Shown here one piece after another: positions 33,697 to 43,117 of a stretch of DNA of 64,000 nucleotides. The first letter of the stretch is position 1; each line of letters begins with the position of its first letter. The stretch comes from Neorhizobium alkalisoli (GTDB taxonomy: Bacteria; Pseudomonadota; Alphaproteobacteria; Rhizobiales; Rhizobiaceae): positions 496,001 through 560,000 of the forward strand of contig NZ_VIWP01000001.1 of NCBI RefSeq assembly GCF_007829835.1. The letters are read 5' to 3'. Below the pieces are notes generated by a model that worked only from the letters and a program-made list of their open reading frames with translations, did no database searches and was not told the DNA's origin. The translations under genes and the position numbers were made by a program.

Positions 33697-35373
33697 TCAG
33701 GCGATGGCCGCTTCCGGAACCGGAACGGCATCCAGCAGCGCCTTGGTATAGGCATCGCGATCGTCCGAACGGGCATCGGGGCGGTCGAAGAAATCGACGA
33801 GCTTGCCGTGGTGCATGACGGCGATACGGTGGGCGAGCTGGCGGATCAGGTTGAGGTCATGCGTGATGAACACGCAGGCCGTTCCCGTATCCTTCTGCAG
33901 CTTGACCAGCAGCTCGGCGACGGCCGCCTGTACCGAAACATCGAGCGCCGCCGTCACCTCGTCGCAGATGACGAGATCGGGCTCGGCCGCAAACGCGCGG
34001 GCAATCGCGACGCGCTGCTTTTCGCCACCGGACAGCTGGTGCGGGTAACGCTTGGCATAATCGGCCGGCAGGCGGACCATTTCCAGCAGCTCGGCAACGC
34101 GGGCGGCAACCTTGTCCGCCGGCACGACGCCATAAAGCTTGAGCGGCCGGCCGATAATCGTGCCGATCCGCTGACGCGGGTTAAGCGAGGCATCCGGATG
34201 CTGGAAGACCAGCTGTACGCGGCGGCGATAGGCGCGATCGATATCCTTGCGATTGGCAAAGGTCTTACCGGCGAATTCCAGCCTGCCCTCGAAATCCTGT
34301 AGGCCGGCCAGAACCTTGGCAATGGTCGATTTGCCCGAACCGCTCTCGCCGACGACGCCGAGAAGCTCCCCCTTGCGAATGTCGATATTGACGCCTTTGG
34401 CGCCCCAGAAGCCGGTTGTCTCGGAATCCTTCGGCCAGAACAGCTTTTGCAGCTTTGTCGGCGCGCCATAACGCACGCCGACGTCATCGAGCTTCACGAG
34501 CGTCTCCGGCACGGCCGGGGCATCGACGCCGATCCAACGATCCGGGTTCGGCACCGCGCCGATCAGCTGGCGCGTGTAATCGGCCTTCGGCCGACGGAAG
34601 ACGTCCTGAACCGGGCCGCTTTCGACGATCACGCCTTTATGGATGACCGACACTTCATCGACGACCCGCGAGACGAGGCCGAGATCGTGGGAGATGTAGA
34701 GCGCGGAAACATTCGTCTCCTCGCGCAGCTGGTTGAACAGGTCGAGGATCTGTCGCGCGGTCAGGATGTCGAGCGCGGTCGTCGGCTCGTCGAAGATGAT
34801 CAGCTCCGGCTCGCAGGCGAAAGCGGTGGCGATGACGACGCGCTGCTTCTCACCGCCCGACGCCTCATGCGGGTAACGGCCGAGCATTTCCTTCGGCCGT
34901 GTAATGCCGGTGCGGGCAAGCGCCGCCTCGGCATAGGCATAGGCCTCGATCTTGGTCAGGCCGCGGTGGCGCATCAGCACTTCGGCGATCTGCTCGCCGA
35001 TCCTGATCGTCGGATTGAGCGAGGTCGACGGGTCCTGGAACACCATCGACATGCGGCTCCCGCGGATATCCGCCATCTGCCGCGGCGAAAAGTCGAGCAT
35101 TTCCTCGCCGGCCAGACGGATGGCGCCACCGGTCTCCACCGCATTCGGCGGCAGATAGCGCATCACCGACCAGGCCATCGACGATTTGCCGGAGCCGGAT
35201 TCGCCGACGAGGCCGACGGTCTGGCCCTTGCCGATGGTGAGGTCGATATTCTTCAGCGCCGAAACGAGGCCATTGTCGGTGCGGTAGGACAGCGAATAGT
35301 TGCGGATCACGAGCGCCGGCTTTTCCGTCGAGGAATTGGCGTCGGTCGCGACAGGGGCGAGCGAAACGGTCAA
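33697..35373 (-). CDS. Dpp/Opp-type ABC transporter, fused dual ATP-binding protein
   Basis: 558 residues containing two ATPase halves (DppD plus DppF). Half 1: Walker A GESGSGKSSMAW, signature SGGEKQRVVIA, Walker B IIFDEPTTALD. Half 2 (from about residue 290): Walker A GESGSGKSTIAK, signature SGGEKQRVAIA, Walker B VICDEVTAALD. Each has a C-terminal peptide-family extension (YTRQLIGAVPNPDRW). Its ATG overlaps the stop of the permease gene by 4 bp. Powers uptake via the permeases at 35370 and 36181 and the binding protein at 37139. Confidence 0.95.
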   Translation of the reverse strand: MTVSLAPVATDANSSTEKPALVIRNYSLSYRTDNGLVSALKNIDLTIGKGQTVGLVGESGSGKSSMAWSVMRYLPPNAVETGGAIRLAGEEMLDFSPRQMADIRGSRMSMVFQDPSTSLNPTIRIGEQIAEVLMRHRGLTKIEAYAYAEAALARTGITRPKEMLGRYPHEASGGEKQRVVIATAFACEPELIIFDEPTTALDILTARQILDLFNQLREETNVSALYISHDLGLVSRVVDEVSVIHKGVIVESGPVQDVFRRPKADYTRQLIGAVPNPDRWIGVDAPAVPETLVKLDDVGVRYGAPTKLQKLFWPKDSETTGFWGAKGVNIDIRKGELLGVVGESGSGKSTIAKVLAGLQDFEGRLEFAGKTFANRKDIDRAYRRRVQLVFQHPDASLNPRQRIGTIIGRPLKLYGVVPADKVAARVAELLEMVRLPADYAKRYPHQLSGGEKQRVAIARAFAAEPDLVICDEVTAALDVSVQAAVAELLVKLQKDTGTACVFITHDLNLIRQLAHRIAVMHHGKLVDFFDRPDARSDDRDAYTKALLDAVPVPEAAIA

Positions 35374-36188
35374 TGGCTTCTCCTCGGGTCGAGGGCGTCA
35401 CGCAGGGCGTCGCCGAAAAGGTTGAAACCGAGGGCGGCCATGGCGATCGACAGGCCGGGAATGGCCACGCACCACGGATTGCGGAACATGAACTGGCGCG
35501 CTTCGGCAACCATCAGCCCCCATTCTGTGCTCGGCGGCTGAGCGCCGAGGCCGAGGAAGCCAAGCGTGGCACCGATCATGATGGCGAAGGAAACGCGGAT
35601 GGTGGATTCGACAACGATCGGCGAAAGCGCATTCGGCAGAACTTCGAAGGTGACGATGTAGAAACCGGATTCGCCGCGGGCGACGGCGGCCCGGACATAA
35701 TCGCGGGTCCGCACCGAAAGAACCGCACTGCGGGCGATACGCGCCATACCGGGCGTGAAGGCGATCGCGACCGCGAGCAGGGCATGTTCCATGCCGCCAC
35801 CGAGAACCGTGACGATCAGAAGCGTGAAGAGCAGATCCGGAACCGCCAGCAGGCCGTCGAGAATGCGCATGATCGTCGAGTCGACCCAGCCGCCGGAGAC
35901 GCCTGCAATGACACCGATGACCGAGCCTATGCCGACGCCGATCGCGGTGGCGAAAAGGCCGAAAGCAACGGTGGCGGGCGCGCCGTTCAAGACGCGCGAC
36001 AGGAGATCGCGGCCGAACTGGTCCGTGCCCAGCCAGTAGGTGGCGGACGGGCCCTGAAGACGGGCGACCGGATGGAATTCCTGCGGATCGAAGGGCGCAA
36101 CCAGCGGACCGAACAGGGCTGCGAAGAGCACGATTGCAAGCAGGAGAGTGCCGACGACGGCGGTCGGGGACGAGAAGAACTTACGCAT
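35370..36188 (-). CDS. Dpp/Opp-type ABC transporter permease (DppC type)
   Basis: 272 residues with about six membrane segments. Starts at ATG 36188 (MRKFFSSP); a longer frame upstream overlaps dppB and has no hydrophobic leader. Features typical of DppC: YWLGTDQFGRDLLSRVLNGAPAT near residue 60-80, and the EAA loop AVARGESGFYIVTFEVLPNALSPIVV. Overlaps dppB by 8 bp and the ATPase gene by 4 bp. Confidence 0.93.
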   Translation of the reverse strand: MRKFFSSPTAVVGTLLLAIVLFAALFGPLVAPFDPQEFHPVARLQGPSATYWLGTDQFGRDLLSRVLNGAPATVAFGLFATAIGVGIGSVIGVIAGVSGGWVDSTIMRILDGLLAVPDLLFTLLIVTVLGGGMEHALLAVAIAFTPGMARIARSAVLSVRTRDYVRAAVARGESGFYIVTFEVLPNALSPIVVESTIRVSFAIMIGATLGFLGLGAQPPSTEWGLMVAEARQFMFRNPWCVAIPGLSIAMAALGFNLFGDALRDALDPRRSH

Positions 36189-37134
36189 AACGAACCCTCG
36201 GGTCGAGCAGGGCAATGACGATGTCCGAGACGAGGTTGGACACGGCATAGATGCCTGCGAGAAGCAGGGTGACCGCCTGGATGACCGGCAGATCGCGGTT
36301 TTCGAGCGCATACATCAGAACGCGACCGAGGCCCGGCCAGGCAAAAATTTCCTCAACGACGATGATGCCGCCCAAGAGATAACCGATATCGAGCGAGATG
36401 ACGGCAACCGCCGGCGCCAGCGAATTCGGCAGCGCGTGGCGGCGGATCACCCGGCGCTCGGAAAGCCCCTTCAGGCGCGCGGCGCGAACATAGTCGGAAG
36501 ACAGGACTTCCGACATTTCCGAACGCACCTGGCGGGAAACGTGGGCAAGCAGGATCAGGCCGAGCGTGACGGCCGGAAGCACGATATGGGACGCGAACCC
36601 GCCAAGATCTTCCCAGGGCGCGACGAAGCCGCCGGCCGGGAATGGCCCGGTATTGGGTGCGGCGAGGAAAACGAGCAGCAGGGTCGCCGTGACGAATTCC
36701 GGCAGGGCCGTACCGAGATAGGAAAAAAGGCCGATGATCAGGTCGACCGCCGTTCCGCGCTTCAGTGCAGCCAGCGCGCCGAGCGGAATGGCGATGATCG
36801 TGACCGCGACGAGCGCGGTCACGGCAAGCAGAGCCGAGTTGAGGAAAGCCTCGCCGACCACCTGGGTGACCGGCAGGGACAATCTCAGGGACATGCCGAA
36901 ATCGCCGTGCAGCAGAATGCCGGAGACCCAGCTGTAATATTGCATGTACCAGGGCTGATCGAGATGCAGCTGTTTCTGCAATGCCGCAACCGCATCCGGG
37001 GTGGCATATTCACCCAGGATCATGATGGCAGCATTGCCCGGCAAGATCGCGGTGATCGCAAACACCGCGAACGTGACGATCACCAGCACCAGGATGATGG
37101 CGAGCAAACGCCTGATCAGATAGCCCCAGCTCAT
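36181..37134 (-). CDS. Dpp/Opp-type ABC transporter permease (DppB type)
   Basis: 317 residues with six membrane helices. Starts YLIRRLLAIILVLVIVTFAVF, a normal DppB first helix, and has the EAA loop RAARLKGLSERRVIRRHALPNSLAPAVAVISLDIGYLLGGIIVVEEIFAWPGLGRV. Four bases separate it from the stop of the binding-protein gene upstream, so the two are in one transcript. Forms the heterodimeric channel with the DppC-type protein. Confidence 0.93.
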   Translation of the reverse strand: MSWGYLIRRLLAIILVLVIVTFAVFAITAILPGNAAIMILGEYATPDAVAALQKQLHLDQPWYMQYYSWVSGILLHGDFGMSLRLSLPVTQVVGEAFLNSALLAVTALVAVTIIAIPLGALAALKRGTAVDLIIGLFSYLGTALPEFVTATLLLVFLAAPNTGPFPAGGFVAPWEDLGGFASHIVLPAVTLGLILLAHVSRQVRSEMSEVLSSDYVRAARLKGLSERRVIRRHALPNSLAPAVAVISLDIGYLLGGIIVVEEIFAWPGLGRVLMYALENRDLPVIQAVTLLLAGIYAVSNLVSDIVIALLDPRVRYA

Positions 37135-37138
37135 GCCA

Positions 37139-38692
37139 TCAAGCCTTGTTCAGCCAGACGTTCTCGACGTAGAAATAGCGGGACAGCGGTGCGATCGTCC
37201 AGTCTTCCGCACCCTTGCCGCTTGCCGTCAGGATGTCTTCGAAGATCGGCACGATGTAAGGCGTGTCCTTCAGCTGCAGTTCCTGCGCCTTGGCATAAAG
37301 CTCGCGGCGCTTGCCGTCTTCGGTCGTCGCGCGGGCTTCGTCGATCAGCTTGTCGAAATCCTTGTTCTTCCAGGCCGTGTCCTCGTAGGACGCGTTGGAG
37401 GTCAGGAGCAGGTTGAAGGTGGCGTCTTCGGTGGCCTGCATGCCCCAATAGCCCATGTAGAACTGACCCTTCATCCATACATTGGCGAGATAGGTATCGT
37501 GCGACATAGTCTCGACTTCGATGTCGAAGCCGGCGGTCTTTGCCATTTCCTTGACGGCGACGGCAACCTGGGCGCGGATGGCCGGGCGGTTGGAGGCGAC
37601 GAGCTTGATCTTGATGCCGTCCGGATAACCGGCTTCGGCGAGAAGCTTCTTGGCGGCAGCCGGATCATAGGCGATTTCCGGCGTCTTGATCGCGTACTGG
37701 AATTCCGGCGACAGGAGGTTGTCGTAAGCGGGGCGGCCAAGGCCTTCGAGGACGATATCGACGAGCGTCGGACGATCGATCGCCATGGCCAGTGCCTTGC
37801 GGACGCGCACGTCGTCGAACGGCTTCTGGTCCTGGCGCATGGTGATGTTGACGAAACGGCCCGAGGGAACGCGCTTGGCCTTCACACCGGTCGCCTTGGA
37901 GATGCGATCGAAATCGGCCTGCTGGACGACCAGCATGACATCCATCGAACCGCCGAGGAAGTTGGCGCTTTCGGCAGCTAGATCCGGGAAGAGGTGCATT
38001 TCGACGGCATCGAGATAGGGCTTGCCGGCCATGTGATACTTGTCGTGCTTGACGAGGCGGACCATGCGGGCGCTGTCATAGGTCTCGAGCTTGAACGGGC
38101 CGGTACCGTTGGCGGTCGTATCGAGCTTTTCCTTCGGGCCGGACAGGGCGACCTTGGAAAGGATGCGGGCATTGGCATGCGCGGTCGAGATCGGCAGGTC
38201 GGCAAACGGGGTCTTCAGCGAGAACTTGACGGTGCTCGCATCGACGGCCTCGATCTTGTCGATCATGTTGAGGACCGAACGGGCAGCGGCCGGAACGTTC
38301 TTGTCGAGGATCGCCGTGAACGTGGCGACGACGTCATCCGCCGTGCAGGGCGTGCCGTCATGGAAGAAGATGTTCTTGCGCAGGAAGAAGGTGAAGGTCT
38401 TTGCATCGGCGCTGGCTTCCCAGCGTTCGGCGAGATCCGGCACAGCCTTGTTTTCCGGGCTCATGCGGGTAAGGCCCGAATAGAGCATGTCGACGACCGG
38501 GTATTCGGCCGGGCCGGAGCAGTTCAGGACGTTCAGCGTCGCGATGCGCGTCGAATGGCTGATCTTCAGCGTGCCGCCGGCCTTCGGCGTGGCGGCTGCC
38601 AGCGCGTCGGAAACGTCAATGCCCGGGAGGAGTGCGGTCGCCGCCATGCCCATGACCATGGTGCGGCGCGTAATCATGAAAGTTGTCATCAT
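37139..38692 (-). CDS. Dpp/Opp-type ABC transporter substrate-binding protein
   Basis: 517 residues of the SBP_bac_5 family. A Tat-like leader (ITRRTMVMGMAATALLPG, cleavage after ALA near residue 33) is followed by the long two-lobed fold with YSGLTRMSPENKAVPDLAERWEAS and GTGPFKLETYD, both family landmarks. This family binds peptides, but also opines, glycosides and amino-acid derivatives. It is the second gene of the minus-strand operon, right after the M24 protein. With PxpABC and M24 hydrolases co-regulated, the ligand may be a modified peptide or lactam. Confidence 0.94.
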   Translation of the reverse strand: MMTTFMITRRTMVMGMAATALLPGIDVSDALAAATPKAGGTLKISHSTRIATLNVLNCSGPAEYPVVDMLYSGLTRMSPENKAVPDLAERWEASADAKTFTFFLRKNIFFHDGTPCTADDVVATFTAILDKNVPAAARSVLNMIDKIEAVDASTVKFSLKTPFADLPISTAHANARILSKVALSGPKEKLDTTANGTGPFKLETYDSARMVRLVKHDKYHMAGKPYLDAVEMHLFPDLAAESANFLGGSMDVMLVVQQADFDRISKATGVKAKRVPSGRFVNITMRQDQKPFDDVRVRKALAMAIDRPTLVDIVLEGLGRPAYDNLLSPEFQYAIKTPEIAYDPAAAKKLLAEAGYPDGIKIKLVASNRPAIRAQVAVAVKEMAKTAGFDIEVETMSHDTYLANVWMKGQFYMGYWGMQATEDATFNLLLTSNASYEDTAWKNKDFDKLIDEARATTEDGKRRELYAKAQELQLKDTPYIVPIFEDILTASGKGAEDWTIAPLSRYFYVENVWLNKA

Positions 38693-38770
38693 TTCCCTCT
38701 GAGTGTTGGTTCGACATAAAGCCGGGCGGCATTGTTTTTATGGTTTTCCCGGCGGAATTCTTGGGATCCG

Positions 38771-39949
38771 TCAGCTGATCACCGTCAGCTCGTCCGGCAG
38801 GCCGGTCAGGATTTCAGGCGCGCCTTCGGTGACGAGCAGCGTATGGCCGACACCCATGGCAAGCCCCGTATCCGCATCGCCGTTCATGACGTGGTAGAAC
38901 AGCGTCATGCCCGGCTGGCATACGGTCGGATTGCCGGAATAGATCATCGGCGGCACGTCCATGCTGGTCGGCGCGAAAGTGCAGCCGACCGAATAACCGG
39001 TCGCGCCATAACGGGCGCGCTTGTAGCCGCCCTTGTCGAGGCCATCGGCATAAACGTCGAAGATTTCGCCGAGCGTCGTTCCGGGACGGGCGATATCGGT
39101 CATCTTCTGCAGGGTTTCGCGGCCGACATCATACATCTTGCGATGCGCATCCGAGGCCTTGCCGAACAGGATGGTCCATTCGGTCTTCACATTGTAGCGG
39201 CGATAGGCAACCGGATATTCGACGAGGATCTGGTCCTGCTCTTCCAGCCGGCGTGGATCGGAGACGCCGCGACCATAGACGGCGCGCGGTCCGGAGTTGA
39301 AGAGCGGCGCATTCGGCGGCATATCGGCGCCCTGCCCCAGGATCGTCGTCAGATAGACGGCCTTCAGATCGCTATCGAGAATGCCCGGACGCGATGCAGC
39401 GATGACAGCATTGAGCGAGTCGTCGAGAATACGGGACGCCTTGCGGGTATATTCGATCTCGGCCGGCGATTTGACGACGCGCAGCCAGCGGATCAGATGG
39501 CGATCGTCTTCCAGCGTGCACCAGTCGCCGATCGTCTGCTGGGTGCGATAGAGGTTCCAGCCGGTGAGGCCATGGGTATTCAGCTCGATGGCGATCTTTT
39601 TGCCGCCGAGGCCCAGCTCTTCAAGAATGACCTTCAGATCCTGCGCCGGATTGGCGTCCTCGGCATCCCACCAGATGCGAATATCCTCGATGATGCTCGT
39701 CTGCCTGGCCTGGACCAGATCCGGGCGGCGCGTCAAAAGCACCGGCTGACGGCCGTCCGTCGGCACGACGAGGCACTGGTAATAGACATAACCGCCGGTG
39801 TCGTAGCCGGTCAGCCAGTACATGCTTTCCTGCGCAAACACGAGCATGGCCTCGACACCGCGCGCCGCAAGTTCCGCGCGCAGCTTGTCCTGTCGCTGCA
39901 GATGCTCCCCCCTGGAAAAAGGAAGGTTCGGTTGCGGCATGGCACTCAC
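38771..39949 (-). CDS. M24 family protein without metal ligands, copy 2
   Basis: 392 residues. N-terminal ESMYWLTGYDTGGYVYYQCLVV and C-terminal pita-bread domain match the copy at 32403 in pattern. All five metal-ligand sites of aminopeptidase P are replaced (VEY, NVKT, GYSV, YHV, GHT), so a creatinase-like metal-independent hydrolase is likely. GTG at 39949 is preferred as start: AAGGA lies 6 bases upstream; ATG 39940 and TTG 39967 are alternatives. First gene of the minus operon that carries the Dpp transporter, and divergent from the GntR gene, with the palindrome at 40002 in the shared promoter. Confidence 0.88.
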   Translation of the reverse strand: MSAMPQPNLPFSRGEHLQRQDKLRAELAARGVEAMLVFAQESMYWLTGYDTGGYVYYQCLVVPTDGRQPVLLTRRPDLVQARQTSIIEDIRIWWDAEDANPAQDLKVILEELGLGGKKIAIELNTHGLTGWNLYRTQQTIGDWCTLEDDRHLIRWLRVVKSPAEIEYTRKASRILDDSLNAVIAASRPGILDSDLKAVYLTTILGQGADMPPNAPLFNSGPRAVYGRGVSDPRRLEEQDQILVEYPVAYRRYNVKTEWTILFGKASDAHRKMYDVGRETLQKMTDIARPGTTLGEIFDVYADGLDKGGYKRARYGATGYSVGCTFAPTSMDVPPMIYSGNPTVCQPGMTLFYHVMNGDADTGLAMGVGHTLLVTEGAPEILTGLPDELTVIS

Positions 39950-40001
39950 GTGAGATCCTTTCGACAAGATCGTTAAGCTCGTTGTTGCGTGACACTACGG
40001 T

Positions 40002-40013
40002 TTGGTATACCAC
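40002..40013. promoter_or_regulatory. candidate operator TTGGTATACCAC
   Basis: TTGGTATACCAC contains the perfect 10-bp palindrome TGGTATACCA (40003-40012), in the 218-bp region between the divergent M24/Dpp operon (minus) and the gntR operon (plus). The same core, as TTGGTATACCAA, recurs at 45691. The TTGGTATACCAA form is typical of FadR/GntR operators. A second inverted repeat TTGT-GGTG-ACAA lies at 40090-40101. Confidence 0.6.
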
Positions 40014-40167
40014 TCGTCAACCAGCGGAATACAAAAATTCCGACGAGATGGAAACGCCCTGCGGAATAAGGACAGCCAATAGGCGTACATTGTGGTGACA
40101 ACGGCCGACACGTGTGGCACCAGACAATGATTTGAAGCCGTCTCCGCACGGGAGGGACTGGATACTG

Positions 40168-40827
40168 ATGTTGATTGAAACCGATAAGCGGCTGGCGCTG
40201 CAGGCCTACGAACAGATCCTGAACCTGATCCTGACCGGCGCGGCCCAGCCGGGCGCCATGGTGACCGAGCGCCGGCTTGCCGAAACGCTGAACATGTCCC
40301 GCACGCCAATCCGCGATGCGCTTCTGATGCTGGAGGGCGAAGGCCTGCTCATCCGCCAGGGTAGCCGCGGCCTGCAGGTCAAGCAGATGCGCATCGAAGA
40401 CTATATGGATGCGCTGCAGGTCCGCCAGATGCTGGAGCCGGAAGCGGCGCGGCTCGCCGCCGGCCATATGCCGGCCGCCAGCCTCGATGAGCTGGAGGCG
40501 GATCTCAAGAGCCTGATCGGCAATCCCGGCAATGGCGAAGGCAAGCCGGACCGCGGCTCGGTTCGCGATGTCGACGACCGACTGCATGGCGGCATCGGCG
40601 ACGCTGCCGGCAATCCGCAGCTGGCGCAGATCATCCGCACGCTGCGCCGCCAGACACAGATTTTCGATTTGAGAAGCATGCCGGAACGGTTCGAGGCGAC
40701 CTGCCACGAACATCTCGATATCGTCCAGGCATTGCGTGAAGGACGGGGCGATGATGCCGCCCAGGCAATGCGCCGGCATCTCGAACACGTCAGAGACAGT
40801 ATTATCGGGAGACTGACCCGCGCATGA
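40168..40827 (+). CDS. GntR/FCD-family regulator of the Pxp/M24 island
   Basis: 219 residues: winged helix-turn-helix in residues 1-70 (MSRTPIRDALLMLEGEGLLIRQGSRGLQV) and an FCD domain with VDDRLHGGIG, ATCHEHLDIVQAL and MRRHLEHVRDSI carrying the His-type ligands. ATG 40168 is preferred over GTG 40114 since GGGAGGG lies 11 bases before it. Its stop overlaps the M20 hydrolase start by 4 bp. Likely binds the palindromes at 40002 and 45691, thus repressing all four transcription units of the island until substrate is present. Confidence 0.86.
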   Translation: MLIETDKRLALQAYEQILNLILTGAAQPGAMVTERRLAETLNMSRTPIRDALLMLEGEGLLIRQGSRGLQVKQMRIEDYMDALQVRQMLEPEAARLAAGHMPAASLDELEADLKSLIGNPGNGEGKPDRGSVRDVDDRLHGGIGDAAGNPQLAQIIRTLRRQTQIFDLRSMPERFEATCHEHLDIVQALREGRGDDAAQAMRRHLEHVRDSIIGRLTRA

Positions 40828-42137
40828 CAGTTTTGGCAAAGGGCGCCGTGGCCGAAGAAGCCTCGCGCAGCAATACCGCACCGGTGGATATCCAGCTGGC
40901 GGAACGCCTGTTCGACGAATTGCGACGCCGTACCGGGACCAATCGCGGCATTACCCGCACCTCCTATGGGCTTGGCGAGCAGATCGCCCATGACATGGTC
41001 CGCCGCGAGGCGCGCAAGCTAGGGCTCGAGGTCAAGACCGATCCCGGCTGCAACCTCTACATGACGATGAAGGGCCGCGAGGAAGGACCTGCGATCTTTA
41101 TCGGCTCGCATCTCGATTCCGTGCCGATGGGCGGCAATTTCGATGGTGCCGCCGGCGTTCTGATGGGGCTTTGCGTCATTTCCGGCTATGTCCGCGCCGG
41201 CATTCTTCCGCCGCGCGATATCACCGTCATGGCGATCCGCGCCGAGGAAAGCACCTGGTTCGGTGCATCCTATATCGGCAGCCGCGCCGCACTCGGCCGC
41301 CTGACGTCGAGGGAGCTCGATCAGGTCAAGCGTTCTTCTGATCAAATTTCGCTCGGCAACGCGATCGACGCGGCCGGCGGCGATACGGAATTCCTCCGCG
41401 CCGGCAAATCCTATCTCGACCCGGCCGATATCGCGATGTTCATCGAGCCGCATATCGAGCAGGGGCCGGTCCTGATCGAAAAACAGATCCCGATCGGTAT
41501 CGTCACCGGCATCCGCGGTTCGTTCCGCTTTCGCGAGGCCAAATGCCTCGGCACCTACGCCCATTCCGGCGCGACACCGCGTGAATATCGTAGCGACGCG
41601 GTGCGGGCAGCATCCGCCCTCGTCGTCGAACTCGATAAGGCTTGGGATGTGCTGCAGGCCGAGGGCGCTGATCTCGTCATCACCTTCGGCCAGTTTGCGA
41701 CCGACGCCTCCGAAGCCGCCTTCAGCAAGATCGCCGGTCGGCTGAGCTTTTCGCTGGATATCCGCAGCCAGGAGCTGGAAACTTTGGCGCGGATGCAGAC
41801 CATCGTCGCCGATGCCGTCTCTCGTATCGAGGCCGGCCATCGCGTCAAATTCGAACTTGGCCGCCTGACGGACAGCAAGGCCGCGAAGATGGATACGGCG
41901 ATCGTGAACGCCATGTCCGACATGGCCCGTAAGCAGGGCATCGCAGCCGAGACCATGGCCTGCGGCGCCGGCCACGACGCGGCGGTCTTTGCCGATGCCG
42001 GCGTGCCGACCGGCATGATCTTCATCCGCAATGCCAATGGCAGCCATAATCCGGACGAGCAGATGGAGATTGCAGATTTTGCGGAAGCCGCCCGGCTTCT
42101 GTCCTCGCTCTGCCTCGATCCGCCGCTGAAAGCCTAG
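40824..42137 (+). CDS. M20-family Zn-dependent amidohydrolase (N-carbamoyl-amino-acid hydrolase/allantoate amidohydrolase type)
   Basis: 437 residues. The first metal motif is GSHLDSVPMGGNFDGAAGVL, then RAEESTWFGASYIGSRA (acidic ligand pair) and IEPHIEQGPVL; the lid domain has LGTYAHSGATPREYRSDA and the late CGAGHDAAVFADAGVPTGMIFI gives the last His. This is the pattern of carbamoylases and allantoate/ureidoglycolate hydrolases, which release a carbamoyl group or an N-acyl. Overlaps the GntR gene by 4 bp and is followed 3 bp later by the hydroxyacid dehydrogenase. Substrate could be an N-carbamoyl or N-acyl amino acid from the imported compound. Confidence 0.88.
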   Translation: MTVLAKGAVAEEASRSNTAPVDIQLAERLFDELRRRTGTNRGITRTSYGLGEQIAHDMVRREARKLGLEVKTDPGCNLYMTMKGREEGPAIFIGSHLDSVPMGGNFDGAAGVLMGLCVISGYVRAGILPPRDITVMAIRAEESTWFGASYIGSRAALGRLTSRELDQVKRSSDQISLGNAIDAAGGDTEFLRAGKSYLDPADIAMFIEPHIEQGPVLIEKQIPIGIVTGIRGSFRFREAKCLGTYAHSGATPREYRSDAVRAASALVVELDKAWDVLQAEGADLVITFGQFATDASEAAFSKIAGRLSFSLDIRSQELETLARMQTIVADAVSRIEAGHRVKFELGRLTDSKAAKMDTAIVNAMSDMARKQGIAAETMACGAGHDAAVFADAGVPTGMIFIRNANGSHNPDEQMEIADFAEAARLLSSLCLDPPLKA

Positions 42138-42140
42138 AAC

Positions 42141-43094
42141 ATGTCCACCCTTCGTTGCGACTGCCTCATCATCCAGCCGATCGCGCCGGTTGCGGTCCGG
42201 CTGCTGGAGGATGCGGGTCTCGCCGTCCACACCGCCGCCTCGACGGATTTTGCCGCGCTGGAACCCTATCTGGCCGTCACCAGATCCGTCATCACCCGCA
42301 ATCACGGTCTTTCGGCGCAGGAAATCGCTTCGGCACCGCATCTGAAGGTCGTCGGCGTGCATGGCACCGGCACGGACAAGGTGCACAAGGCCTCGCTTTC
42401 CGAACGCGGCATTCCGCTGTTCAACACGCCGGGCGCCAATGCCCAGTCGGTGGCCGAACTCGCAATCGGGCTAATGATCGCCTGCGCCCGGTCTCTGGTC
42501 GCGGCGGATCACGCTTCGCGCAACGGCGACCACCTGTTTCGTCAGCATCACCGCACCTTCGAACTTTCCGGCCGCCGTCTCGGGCTCATCGGTTATGGGC
42601 ATATCGCAAAGCTTGTCGCCAAAATGGCCAGGGCTTTCGGCATGGAAGTCGCAACAGTCTCGCGCTTCACCCCGGCTGCCGAACTTAAGGCCGAAGGCAT
42701 TGCGCCGATGCCCGATATCGACAGTCTTTGCGCCTGGGCGGATATCGTTTCGCTGCATGGTATTCCCGAAGCCGTACCTGTCATCAACGCCGAGAGGCTC
42801 GCCTTGATCGGCTCGCGCGGCTTCCTGATCAACACCGCCCGCGGCGCATTGATCGATGAAGATGCGCTCGCCACCGCTTTGAGAGAAGGCACCATTGCCG
42901 GTGCCGGCCTCGATGTTCTCGCGATCGAGCCGATTATTTCCGGTCATCCCCTCCTCGACTGCCCGAACCTTGTGTTAACTCCGCATATCGGCGGCTCGAC
43001 GGACGAGGCGCTGGAAAAGACAGGCCTTCAGGTCGCCGGTAGCATGCTGGCCGAGCTCAAAGTCACCGGCCAAGCCTCGAATTCCGGGCTTTGA
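42141..43094 (+). CDS. D-isomer-specific 2-hydroxyacid dehydrogenase
   Basis: 317 residues of the D-2-hydroxyacid dehydrogenase family. N-terminal substrate domain, then the NAD motif LGLIGYGHIAKLVAKMARAFGMEV; catalytic Arg in LINTARGALIDE, Glu in LAIEPI, His in LTPHIGG. It reversibly reduces a 2-keto acid to a D-hydroxyacid. It starts 3 bp after the M20 gene and ends 23 bp before pxpB. Which 2-keto acid it handles is unknown; a deaminated product of the pathway is plausible. Confidence 0.9.
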   Translation: MSTLRCDCLIIQPIAPVAVRLLEDAGLAVHTAASTDFAALEPYLAVTRSVITRNHGLSAQEIASAPHLKVVGVHGTGTDKVHKASLSERGIPLFNTPGANAQSVAELAIGLMIACARSLVAADHASRNGDHLFRQHHRTFELSGRRLGLIGYGHIAKLVAKMARAFGMEVATVSRFTPAAELKAEGIAPMPDIDSLCAWADIVSLHGIPEAVPVINAERLALIGSRGFLINTARGALIDEDALATALREGTIAGAGLDVLAIEPIISGHPLLDCPNLVLTPHIGGSTDEALEKTGLQVAGSMLAELKVTGQASNSGL

Positions 43095-43117
43095 CCGCCC
43101 CAATGGTAAATTGAAAA

